Shown here piece by piece: positions 52,014 through 61,200 of a stretch of DNA of 64,000 nt; the first letter of the stretch is position 1; each line of letters opens with the position of its first letter. The notes under the pieces are model-generated. The model made no database searches. It saw nothing but the letters and a program-made list of their open reading frames with translations, and had not been told where the DNA came from. Both the position numbers and the translations under genes were made by a program. The DNA is from Candidatus Gastranaerophilales bacterium. GTDB taxonomy: Bacteria; Cyanobacteriota; Vampirovibrionia; Gastranaerophilales; Gastranaerophilaceae. The DNA is taken from the NCBI GenBank assembly GCA_944323705.1, contig CALUTM010000003.1:1-64000 (forward strand), in the 5' to 3' direction.

Positions 52014-53902
52014 TGAGTGTTTTTGAAAATAATATAAATGCTCTTGCACTAAAAGACAAGGATTTAGCGTCAAAAATTGCCGCTCATATAGTAAGCGATG
52101 TGCCGCAATTGGTCTGTGAGAACGGGTTTTATAATATAATTTATAAAAATATATATCTGCATAATCGTGAAAATCCGCTCGGAGAGGCAAAAGAAATCTT
52201 TATGCGGGCTGAAAATACACCAGTTACAATACATTTGATTTACGGACTTGGCTTGGGATATTTGTTTCAGGTTGCGGCGGCTAATTCCAAAGGCACGGTT
52301 ATATTGTACGAGCCGGATTTGAATCTGCTTAAAATCGTATTTAATTTGGTTGATTTTTCAAAAGATATTTTAAAAAACAATGTTTTTATTGCAAATACGT
52401 TGGATAAAGCGGGAGAGTATATCTATCAAAAATCAAATACCAAAAATACACCGCTTATGCTAACGACAAATTCTTATATGGATTTAAACGGTGCAGGATT
52501 TAACGAACTTGTGGAGAAACTCAGAAGAATGGTCGGTTCGTATACTCTGGATTTAAAATATACGAAGAAGAAGTTTTTCCCGCAACTGTCGATGATGATA
52601 AACAATATTCCAAGTTTGATAAAAGAGACTCCTCTTACCGCTGTAAAGGATTTTTATAAAGGAAAAACTGCGGTTGTTGTTTCTGCGGGTCCGACGCTTG
52701 ATAAAAACATAGATACTTTGAAAAGGTACAGAGATAATTATGTTTTGTTTGTTGTCGGAACTGCAATGAAAACTCTTGCAAAACACGGTATCAAACCCGA
52801 TTTTCTCTGTATTATAGAGTCTTATGATTCAACAAAACAAATTGAGGGGTTGGATTTATCAGAGGTTAATTTCATAACGGAACCTTATTCCCATCCGAAT
52901 TTAAGAAAATTTCAATTCAGGAAAGTTTTTTCACATATTTCTGCCAACATGCCGATAAATTTTCTCTGGAGTGACATGTGCGGTGAAAATATTGAAGAAT
53001 ACTGGTCAAAGGGAACGGTCTCTTATACGGCGATAAATGCTGCAAGGATTTTGGGCTGTTCAAAAATCGTACTGGTGGGGCAGGATTTAGCGTATATTGA
53101 GGGACAGTGTTACAGTAAGGATTCTGCATACAAGGATTTGGTTTGCTCCTATAATAAGGAGTTGGGCAAGTGGGAGATTGCGGCTAAAGATTTTGAAAAA
53201 TTTGCGGCTTCGTTGAGCAATTCACCTGATGCCGAGACAAGGAAAAGAGTGGCAACAAACAGGCTTGTAAATTTGAATAAATCGCTTTATTACGTAAAAG
53301 GTATTAAAGGTGATATGATACCGACCGAGTCGGTTTATGCGGCGTTTATAAAACCGTTAACGGAGTTTACCGAAAAATTTAATGACAGAATTTATATCAA
53401 TACATCTCTGGTTGGAGCACAAATAGACGGTTTTGCAAATATGTCTCTTGAGGATGCTTTAAAAGATTCAAAGCCTGTCGGGGATAGGAATATCGGTGTT
53501 GATTATAAGTATGATACGGAGAAAATTGTGAATAAGCTGCAAGGTGCTCTTGATGAGTTTAAGCAGATAGCAGCGAAGCTTGAAAGCGGCAAGGGAATTT
53601 TAAAGAATTTGAAAAATGAATTTGAACGTCATAAGGCGGTTTCGGTTGACGTTTTGAAATGCTTAAAAAAACTTTCGATAAACTACTATGATTTAAGCAC
53701 AAATTATAAGAATACGTTTTTCGATTTTATAATTGCTGCCGAACGTATAGATTTGGATTATGAAATGAAGATGACAAAAGAATTTACGCAGGAAACGGTA
53801 AGTAATTATATAGCAAAGATGACAAATTTTTATGAACAAGCCGAAAAAAAGATGAAACTGACGGAGCAAAGAATAACTAATGTTATAAAGGAGATAGAAT
53901 GA
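52013..53902 (+). CDS. Maf-type motility-associated glycosyltransferase (DUF115)
   Basis: 629 residues; the ATG at 52013 overlaps the rlmN stop (TGATG). The central domain is the DUF115/MAF fold: TAVVVSAGPTLDKNIDTL, FVVGTAMKTLAKHGIKPDF, and ARILGCSKIVLVGQDLAY. Maf proteins add nonulosonic acids such as pseudaminic or legionaminic acid to flagellin, and a flagellin gene lies at 36099. The C-terminal third is coiled-coil. That this one modifies flagellin is inference; no sugar-biosynthesis genes are in the window. Confidence 0.88.
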   Translation: MSVFENNINALALKDKDLASKIAAHIVSDVPQLVCENGFYNIIYKNIYLHNRENPLGEAKEIFMRAENTPVTIHLIYGLGLGYLFQVAAANSKGTVILYEPDLNLLKIVFNLVDFSKDILKNNVFIANTLDKAGEYIYQKSNTKNTPLMLTTNSYMDLNGAGFNELVEKLRRMVGSYTLDLKYTKKKFFPQLSMMINNIPSLIKETPLTAVKDFYKGKTAVVVSAGPTLDKNIDTLKRYRDNYVLFVVGTAMKTLAKHGIKPDFLCIIESYDSTKQIEGLDLSEVNFITEPYSHPNLRKFQFRKVFSHISANMPINFLWSDMCGENIEEYWSKGTVSYTAINAARILGCSKIVLVGQDLAYIEGQCYSKDSAYKDLVCSYNKELGKWEIAAKDFEKFAASLSNSPDAETRKRVATNRLVNLNKSLYYVKGIKGDMIPTESVYAAFIKPLTEFTEKFNDRIYINTSLVGAQIDGFANMSLEDALKDSKPVGDRNIGVDYKYDTEKIVNKLQGALDEFKQIAAKLESGKGILKNLKNEFERHKAVSVDVLKCLKKLSINYYDLSTNYKNTFFDFIIAAERIDLDYEMKMTKEFTQETVSNYIAKMTNFYEQAEKKMKLTEQRITNVIKEIE

Positions 53903-54339
53903 AGCTTTTAATTCAACGCGTGAAGAGTGCATCCGTTACAATAGACGGACAGTTGTATTCCTCTGTAGGTGCAGGAATTTTGGCTTTGTTGGGTGTTGAA
54001 AAAGGCGATACAAGTGAATGCGTACAAAAGCTTGCTAAAAAGGTCGTCAATTTAAGAATTTTCCCCGACGAAAATGATAAAATGAATAAATCATTACTCG
54101 ATATACAAGGTGATATGCTTATAGTTTCTCAATTTACGCTTTGCGGTGACTGCAAGAAAGGTACGCGACCGAGCTTTGACGGGGCTGCTCCCCCGGAGAT
54201 TGCAAACGAACTCTATGAGGCTTTTATAGAAGAAATAAAAGGCTACGGGATAAATACAAAAACGGGTAAATTTGGAGCAATGATGGAAGTCGGGCTTATA
54301 AATGACGGTCCCGTAACATTTATGCTTGAAGTTTATTAA
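53899..54339 (+). CDS. dtd: D-aminoacyl-tRNA deacylase
   Basis: 146 residues, full length. SQFTLCGDCKKGTRPSF contains the catalytic Thr region, and NDGPVTF is the Gly-cisPro motif that rejects L-amino acids. It removes D-amino acids (and Gly) from mischarged tRNA. It overlaps the maf gene by 4 bp. Confidence 0.97.
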   Translation: MKLLIQRVKSASVTIDGQLYSSVGAGILALLGVEKGDTSECVQKLAKKVVNLRIFPDENDKMNKSLLDIQGDMLIVSQFTLCGDCKKGTRPSFDGAAPPEIANELYEAFIEEIKGYGINTKTGKFGAMMEVGLINDGPVTFMLEVY

Positions 54340-54376
54340 ATTTATTCAAAAGGTTTATAAACTTATAAACGTATGA

Positions 54377-54382
54377 TAAAAT
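54377..54382 (+). promoter_or_regulatory. -10 box of rsmH
   Basis: TAAAAT 6 nt before the rsmH ATG at 54389; TATGAT 5 nt further upstream is an alternative. No Shine-Dalgarno. Confidence 0.4.
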
Positions 54383-54388
54383 TTTTGT

Positions 54389-55318
54389 ATGAGCGATTTT
54401 AAACACTATACGGTAATGCTAAATGAAGCTGTCGACGCCTTGGAGTGTCGGGACGGAAAAATTTACATTGATTGTACACTAGGAGGCGGCGGACACAGCG
54501 AATTAATACTTCAAAGAATTTCTCCAAGCGGCAGACTGATTGCGTTTGATGTTGATGAAGAGGCAATCAGGTATGCAAGTGAAAGATTGAAAGGGTATAA
54601 AAATCTGACTATAGTCAAATCTTCATATACAAATTTAAAATCAGAGCTTGCAAAATTGGGTATTAAAAAGATAACGGGCGGGGTCATTTTGGATTTGGGT
54701 GCTTCATATCATCAACTAACCAAAAGGGAGAGAGGTTTTTCATTCTCAAAGGACGCCCCTCTTGATATGAGGTTTGATACCGACAGCGACTTTTCTGCGT
54801 ATGATGTAGTGAATAATTATTCGGAAGATGATTTGGTGAGGATTTTTAGTGAATATGGTGAAGAAAGATTTTCAAAACGTATTGCAAAGAAGATTGTTGA
54901 AACTAGAAGGGCTGCAAAGATTGGAACAACGAAAGAACTTGCTGATATTATTATCTCTGCTACTCCTAGGATTAAATCTAATATACACCCTGCTACAAGA
55001 GTGTTTCAGGCTATTCGTATAGAGGTTAACAATGAGTTAAAAAATGTAAACATTGTACTGCATGATATATTGGATTTATTGGACAATGGTGGTATAATTT
55101 CTGTAATAAGTTTTCATTCTTTAGAAGATAGAATTGTAAAACAAATCTTCAAATATGAAAGCAGTAAGTGCAGATGCAATGATATGATTTGCAAATGCCC
55201 GCCGCCGAGAATAGAGTTGGTCAACAAGAAACCTATCACGGCAAGCGAAGAGGAGATAAAAGAAAATCCACCGTCACGTAGTGCTAAATTAAGGGGCGCA
55301 AGGAGAATAAATGCTTGA
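54389..55318 (+). CDS. rsmH: 16S rRNA (C1402-N4) methyltransferase RsmH
   Basis: 309 residues. The SAM site is YIDCTLGGGGHSE near residue 25, then LDLGASYHQL (family norm LDLGVSSxQL), and RGFSFSKDAPLDMRFD. The C-terminal SFHSLEDRIVK and PSRSAKLR are conserved. It methylates C1402 of 16S rRNA and normally opens the division/cell-wall cluster. Here it is followed by the FtsL-like gene. Confidence 0.97.
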   Translation: MSDFKHYTVMLNEAVDALECRDGKIYIDCTLGGGGHSELILQRISPSGRLIAFDVDEEAIRYASERLKGYKNLTIVKSSYTNLKSELAKLGIKKITGGVILDLGASYHQLTKRERGFSFSKDAPLDMRFDTDSDFSAYDVVNNYSEDDLVRIFSEYGEERFSKRIAKKIVETRRAAKIGTTKELADIIISATPRIKSNIHPATRVFQAIRIEVNNELKNVNIVLHDILDLLDNGGIISVISFHSLEDRIVKQIFKYESSKCRCNDMICKCPPPRIELVNKKPITASEEEIKENPPSRSAKLRGARRINA

Positions 55319-55345
55319 CGGTGCGGGGTGTGAGGAGTAGCAAAT

Positions 55346-55873
55346 TTGGTTTCGGCTTTAAGAATCAACAACAAGAGAGAAAATAATTTAAACAGTAGAA
55401 AAATATTAGGTGGAGCAAAGAGGGAGTATGTAACGGAGGATTCTCCGAAAAATAAATCTTTTGTGGATTCATCTGTTCAAAATTTGGCTGTTAATAGTAT
55501 AATAGAAGGGTACTTTCCTAAGGAGAATTTTGTAAGAGATATGGCAATAAAAAGAGTGAATAAAACATTATGTGTCATATTAAGTTTGCTTATAGCGGTC
55601 GTTGTTGTGAGCTATTATTTTGTCATATCTTGCGAGGTTAAACTCAATGATTTAAGCCGCCAGACAATTATTTTGAATAATGAGAATGAAGAATTACAAA
55701 ATAAGTTGGATAGTTTAAAGTCGTTTAATAATGTGGATAAAACCCTCCAACAGAATAACATGTTGCAGCGTGCGGGGCGTGTAATAGAAACACCGGAGAT
55801 TACTGTTGACACTACGGCTTCTGCAAAACATTTAAAGTCTAAGAAAATATTTAAGTACGCCATAGGTTTTTGA
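55346..55873 (+). CDS. FtsL-like cell-division protein
   Basis: 175 residues from the TTG at 55346, which has GAGGAG about 8 nt upstream. There is a long basic cytoplasmic part, one membrane helix at about 75-95 (CVILSLLIAVVVVSYYFV), then a periplasmic leucine-zipper-like coiled coil (LSRQTIILNNENEELQNKL). Topology and place directly after rsmH match FtsL, the FtsQLB partner, whose sequence is always weakly conserved. FtsI and the mur genes do not follow; an LdpA-like gene does. Confidence 0.75.
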   Translation: MVSALRINNKRENNLNSRKILGGAKREYVTEDSPKNKSFVDSSVQNLAVNSIIEGYFPKENFVRDMAIKRVNKTLCVILSLLIAVVVVSYYFVISCEVKLNDLSRQTIILNNENEELQNKLDSLKSFNNVDKTLQQNNMLQRAGRVIETPEITVDTTASAKHLKSKKIFKYAIGF

Positions 55874-55876
55874 TGA

Positions 55877-56791
55877 ATGTTTAAGCTTGTTTGCGGTGCG
55901 GGAAATGAAGATTGTGAAAGCGTAAAAAGGTTAATTTATGTTTACGCAAAAGCAGGATGTAAATATTTTGACATCTCGGCTAATAAAGAAATTTTGGAGG
56001 CTGCAAAAGAGGCTGTTTCTTTGGCAGAGCTTGATGAATATCATTTTTGCGTGAGTGTGGGGATAAAAGGTGATCCGCACATTACCAAAGCAAAAATAAG
56101 AGAGAGCGTATGTATAAAATGCGGTAATTGTCTCCGCCATTGCCCGAATGATGCTATTTTATCCTCTATAATCGTTGATGAAAAGAGGTGTATCGGATGC
56201 GGTACGTGTGCCAAAAAGTGCCCGACAGGTGCTGCAACTATGTATGAAAAGGATGTCAACGTAAAAGATATACTTCCTTATATGGTAGAAAACGGAGTCG
56301 AGATTTTGGAATTACACATTATGGGGCATGATAGAAAGGATTTGGAGTATAAATGGAATGTTATTAACGAGTGCAATCCCAAATACGCTTCAATCTGTAT
56401 AGACAGGGAAAATTTCGGCAATAAGGAAGTCCTTGCAAGAATACGGAGTATGATTGCACACAGAAAACCTTATACAACAATAATTCAGGCGGACGGAATT
56501 CCGATGAGCGGTTCCGATGACAGTTACAAAACAACATTACAGGCTGTAGCGATGGCAGAGATTATACAGAATGCAAATTTACCTGTGCATATAGTTTTGT
56601 CCGGCGGAACAAATTCCAAAACCGCAGAACTTGCCAAACTTTGCGGTATTAATTATATGGGAATTGCAGTAGGCTCATGGGCGAGAAAAATCGTAAAACC
56701 GTATATTAATTCTTCAAACTTCTGGACAAATCAGGAAGGGCTTAAATTGGCTGTTGCAAAGGCTTCGGAGCTGGTTAAAGCTTCTGCTTAA
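55877..56791 (+). CDS. LdpA-like protein with two 4Fe-4S clusters
   Basis: 304 residues. The start LVCGAGNEDCESVKRLIYVY and KYFDISANKEIL match my memory of cyanobacterial LdpA, the light-dependent-period protein that feeds redox state to the Kai clock. Ferredoxin-type ligands are Cys79/82/85/89 and Cys105/108/111/115. The C-terminal domain is barrel-like, with a phosphate-loop-like VLSGGTNSKTAELAKLCG. The role outside photosynthesis is unknown; a redox-sensing or radical/flavin-linked function is possible. It follows the FtsL-like gene by 3 nt and overlaps the convergent AAA+ gene by 17 bp. Confidence 0.82.
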   Translation: MFKLVCGAGNEDCESVKRLIYVYAKAGCKYFDISANKEILEAAKEAVSLAELDEYHFCVSVGIKGDPHITKAKIRESVCIKCGNCLRHCPNDAILSSIIVDEKRCIGCGTCAKKCPTGAATMYEKDVNVKDILPYMVENGVEILELHIMGHDRKDLEYKWNVINECNPKYASICIDRENFGNKEVLARIRSMIAHRKPYTTIIQADGIPMSGSDDSYKTTLQAVAMAEIIQNANLPVHIVLSGGTNSKTAELAKLCGINYMGIAVGSWARKIVKPYINSSNFWTNQEGLKLAVAKASELVKASA

Positions 56792-58193
56792 CAATTCTTT
56801 CGACAGCCTTTAGTAAATCATCTTTGTTAATCATAATTTCTTTTAAGTCATTATAACAGAATGTTTTGGCATCCATTTTTTTATTCATACCCATACGCTC
56901 AAGGGCATTAAAGTAGCTATCCGTAACCGTTTCTGCGACATCAGAGCCGTTAAATTTATTATCAAACATTTTTTTGATAATTTCGGATATTGGTGTGGAT
57001 TCTTCTATCGGCTGATTTTTGGAATGAATTTTAAAAATCTGTTTTATGCCCTCAAGGTTTGGCATTGGTATTTCAAGATGAAGTCCGAATCTTCCGGTTG
57101 CAAGTAAGGCTTTATCAATCAAAGACTTCATATTTGTTGCGGCTACTATAAAAGCGGGAACCTTAGTTTTTTCCAGGTCACTCATGCATCCGAGCAGCTG
57201 ATTAACCATTGCATCGTCAAATCTGGCATTAGAAGAGCCGTCTCTCTTTTTTGCAATTGAGTCTAATTCATCTATAAAAGTTATTGATGGTGCGTCTGCA
57301 ATCGCTTGTTTAAAAAGCTTCCTGATTCTACTCTCTGAGCCCCCGACTTCTCCCGTTTTAAGCTCATTGGCATTACATTCAATGTATTTCGCATTGCATT
57401 CATTTGCAAGAGCCTTTCCTAAAAGAGTTTTGCCACATCTTGGCGGTCCATAAAGCAGTATTCCCTTGTTTAATCGAATGTTACTATATACCTGAGGATA
57501 ATTTATCGGCCGGACTACATATTGCTTAAGTTTTTCAATAACACCATCCAGGCCGCCGATATCGCAGAATCTAAATTCCTGATTTGTTGTAATTTTAGGT
57601 CTCGATTCTGACATAGCTGCTATGGTACGTTTGTTGAACTCATGAATTTGGGTTGGATTTTCTACCGAGGATTTTACTTCAAGGTATTTTGCTGCACGCT
57701 CCGGGTTATAACAGGGTTTTTTGAATATAAATTTATCTTTTTCTCCTTTGTATGAATAAATCGATTCTCCCGTTTCTATTATGCTTCCTTCTTCTAATTT
57801 TGTTATTTCACCCGGTTTAAACATGTGTTTTTGCGGATTAAATTCCCCGTTTCTGACAACCAGAAGGTCAAAAGTGTTACCGATATTTAGAACATAGTAA
57901 CCGTCATTTTTTTTGAATATTGCAAAATTGGCTTTAAGTTCGTTTTGGTTTTTCAGGTCGGACGGTGTGACTTTGAGTGTATATTTTTTGAGTATCGGGA
58001 CGTCTATTTTGTCAGAGTATAGTTCCAGCATCATATCCGAACTCTCTGCATTACTTGTTACCGTCAAAATGGAGTTATTGTCCAGTGCTTCCAGTCCAAA
58101 GCGAAATTTGTCGGATATGTTCGGCGTGTTTTGGAATAGTCCTCGAAAAGTTGTTCTATTATATATAGAACGATTTATTGCTGCGACTCTCAT
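56775..58193 (-). CDS. AAA+ ATPase with FHA-like domain and N-terminal FRG tag
   Basis: 472 residues in three parts. Residues 1-20 are the tag (MRVAAINRSIYNRTTFRG). About 40-155 resemble an FHA fold (GYYVLNIGNTFDLLVVRNG, LEEGSIIETG). From about 205 a Cdc48/FtsH-type AAA module follows: Walker A GPPRCGKT (249-256; the second half of the usual GPPGTGKT is altered), Walker B ITFIDE (304-309), sensor AATN (351-354), and Arg finger GRFG (367-370). It starts 17 bp after the giant GH13 gene in the same direction, so the two are probably co-transcribed. A remodelling or segregase role on tagged proteins is inference. Confidence 0.82.
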   Translation of the reverse strand: MRVAAINRSIYNRTTFRGLFQNTPNISDKFRFGLEALDNNSILTVTSNAESSDMMLELYSDKIDVPILKKYTLKVTPSDLKNQNELKANFAIFKKNDGYYVLNIGNTFDLLVVRNGEFNPQKHMFKPGEITKLEEGSIIETGESIYSYKGEKDKFIFKKPCYNPERAAKYLEVKSSVENPTQIHEFNKRTIAAMSESRPKITTNQEFRFCDIGGLDGVIEKLKQYVVRPINYPQVYSNIRLNKGILLYGPPRCGKTLLGKALANECNAKYIECNANELKTGEVGGSESRIRKLFKQAIADAPSITFIDELDSIAKKRDGSSNARFDDAMVNQLLGCMSDLEKTKVPAFIVAATNMKSLIDKALLATGRFGLHLEIPMPNLEGIKQIFKIHSKNQPIEESTPISEIIKKMFDNKFNGSDVAETVTDSYFNALERMGMNKKMDAKTFCYNDLKEIMINKDDLLKAVERIVKQKL

Positions 58194-58210
58194 TTTATCC
58201 TCGTGTCTTA

Positions 58211-61200
58211 TTATTTAGAAATTATGGATAATTTCTTTCCTGTCTCAACAGGAACTTCGTTGTGTTTGTAGGGATTAGAAACGATATTGTATTGAGAACT
58301 TGGATTCTTGCCCCTGAAAGCCAGTTTTTTGAGAATCATAACACCATTCTTTGCAGTAACTCCGTCCATTACGATTTTACCGCCGTCTTTGCGGAAGATT
58401 CCGAATTTATTGCCAATCTGTTTGACTACATATTCCGCTTTATCTTTTGCATTGGCATTGGCAAAAATTGTACCTGCGGGGATTGCAATTCCTGCTCCTA
58501 TTAAGATACAGTCTAATTCGCTTTTGGGCTGAATTGGTACATACCTGTTGTTAGGATTAATTGATTCAATATTATTCTCTGCAAAGAACTTTTTACGATC
58601 GGCTTCGGTTTTTATGCCGTAATCGTTTTCTAAATCTTTAAAGTAGTCATGCCTACTGTCATGATTGATATTTCCCGCATTAAACACCGTAACCGTCATA
58701 TCGCCGTTAGCACTCTGCATCATGCAGGCAATTTTTGCCAGTTCTTTTGTAAGTTGTCTGCGTTCTTTTTCAAGAGCATCTTTATTCGCAGGGTTTGTTT
58801 GCAGTTCTTTGTTGATTTCCGCGATTCTTTTTTGAACGTCATCACGATTTCGTCCGTCAACCATAACATCCATCATATAAGGAGTTCCATCATTAAGGGA
58901 ATGAAGAGTCGGATTACTTCTGTCTGCCAAGGCTCCGTTTATGGCTCCAATAATTGATTTTCTGTAATTTCCGATGATGGAATCTTCATCAAGGTCCGAC
59001 CAGGGCAATGCATTTCTGTTTTGAAGATATATGTTTTTAGCTTTTTCTTCATAACCTGTTGCCCCTAATTCGTCTCCGGCGTATGTCGTAGGAATACCCG
59101 GAAGTCCTTTAAAAAATTCGGTAATCATGGCTGCTTTAACAACGGCGGGTTCTGTCGCTGCTTTGAACGCTGAATCAATAACCGCTTCTTTATTTGGAAT
59201 GGTTTTTCCTGTCTTGTATTCAGCCTGTTTCAAAGCCATTTTTATTGCAACTTTTATGTCTCTTGCAGCATAACCGTTCTTCCTTCTGCTCATACTCGGG
59301 TCTTCAAATCTCGGGAGCTCAGTTGTTTTCTTTCTTACGGTTTCTCTGTTATACTTTTCGACAAAATCCGTTAATGCCGATTTAATTGCGGCTTCGGCAT
59401 TCGGCATTTTTTGAGATTCTTTATAAGCATCTCTGAGAAGTCGGGCTAACTGTATTGATAACAAACTGTAGCTTTTATGGTAACCGCTTGTACCGAGTAA
59501 ATCGCTTGCAGCCGCTTCATTGAAATGTTTTACGTCGTCACTTATGCCTTTATCCCAGTCTAAGTCGCCGAGAACACGGTAATTTGATAAATCAAGAGTG
59601 TTTGCCTTTTTAACCACGTCTTGAATAAGTTGTTTCCGTTCCGTATCGGACAATTTTAAGCCGTGGTTTTCAGCCATTTTCAGTATCGTCTCAAATGCCT
59701 TTTCAAGTGATGTTAACTCTTCTATAGCCAATGTCTGATAGTTAATGTTCTTACCGACTCCCAGATAGTTTCCGTTTGTCAGGTCTAAGATTGCATCATT
59801 GATATTTTTAAGGTCATCTTCCGACAACATTGATTTGATATCCTGATTGAATACATCAAGCAGCAGTCTGCTCATTGCGGCGGCTCTGGTGCTTGCTGTT
59901 CTCATGTAGTCATCATTATCTATGTTTAATCTTATGTTAATAGGAATGTCTTCAATGGATTTAGCTCCCGTTAACACTTGTAAAGTCTTAAGTCTGTTAT
60001 TATGTACATTCCCGCTATTATGGAATAATTCCATATCAAGAGCTAAACCGTGAATCATACGAGGCTTGTCGTGGCAGTCCATAAACGTCCAGAGGTTTCT
60101 CAAGTAATCCGCACTTCTTGTTTGCAAGAGGAGTTCCAATCTCGGTTTGAAGCTGTCATGCGTCATACTTGCACCGTTTCCGGTATCAAAAGCTTGAGAG
60201 AATACCTGTAAAAGATTAGTGAAGAAGTAAGAATACCCTGCTTCTGATGTGACCCCGGTCTCATTGAAAAACTTCGCGAAAGCATCGGGTTCACCGTTGA
60301 ACTTCTGACCAATATTAGTTTCACCATTATAAGGGCAGGAGTCAGTACCGTATGTATCACGCATCAAATCGGGAATATCCGTAATTTCAGCTACAATGTA
60401 TGAATTCGGGTCTTCGGATTTTACTGTTTGTACAAACTTTTTCCAGAATGCCATTACATTGTCAAATCCGTCATCAAAAGCATCATCTTCATTTCTGATA
60501 GCATCCATGTCCATCATATCTTTTGCAGCATCAAGCCTCCAATTCATTCCTAAGCTTGAGCGGTCTGTTATTGCTTCTGCAAGTCTGAAGCTTGAAGTGT
60601 CCGTATTTGCAATTCTTTTGGCTATTGAATCGGCAACGTAAGAAATATCCGTATCGGAAAGTTTTTTCAAACCTTTTCTGATTTTCTTTTCAAGTTGTTC
60701 TGCTTCATCTTCAGGTGTGTTTGCATTGATATTCAACGCTTTAAGCGTAGTGCCTTCTTTCAAGGTTTCATAATCATACGTAATTTCACCGCTTTGAAGT
60801 GTTTTGACCTTAAAGCTGTCGCCTCCGAGAGATTTTAACCAGGCGTATTTTGCGATATCCTGTCCGACCAGTTCCATTACATATTCGCCGTATTCGGTGT
60901 AATCACCGTTTGCATCCAAAAGCTTTTCATCAGACTTATCATTCACTTTAGCAATGATTGCATCTGCAAAATCTTTCAGTTCGTTATTAAACAGGCTGTT
61001 TACCTTTTTGTAAGTTTTTGTATAAGGTTCAACAAGGTGCGGGTTATTTTGTTTCATTAAATCAAATCTTGAAACCCCGATTGTTTCGTCTGTTGTTGCC
61101 CTGTTAGAGAAGTACGAAGTCGAAAGTACACCGACCGTATTTTCACCGAGCTCCAGTGCATCAAGAGGCATTCTCATCAAGGCTCTAACCGTGATATCGT

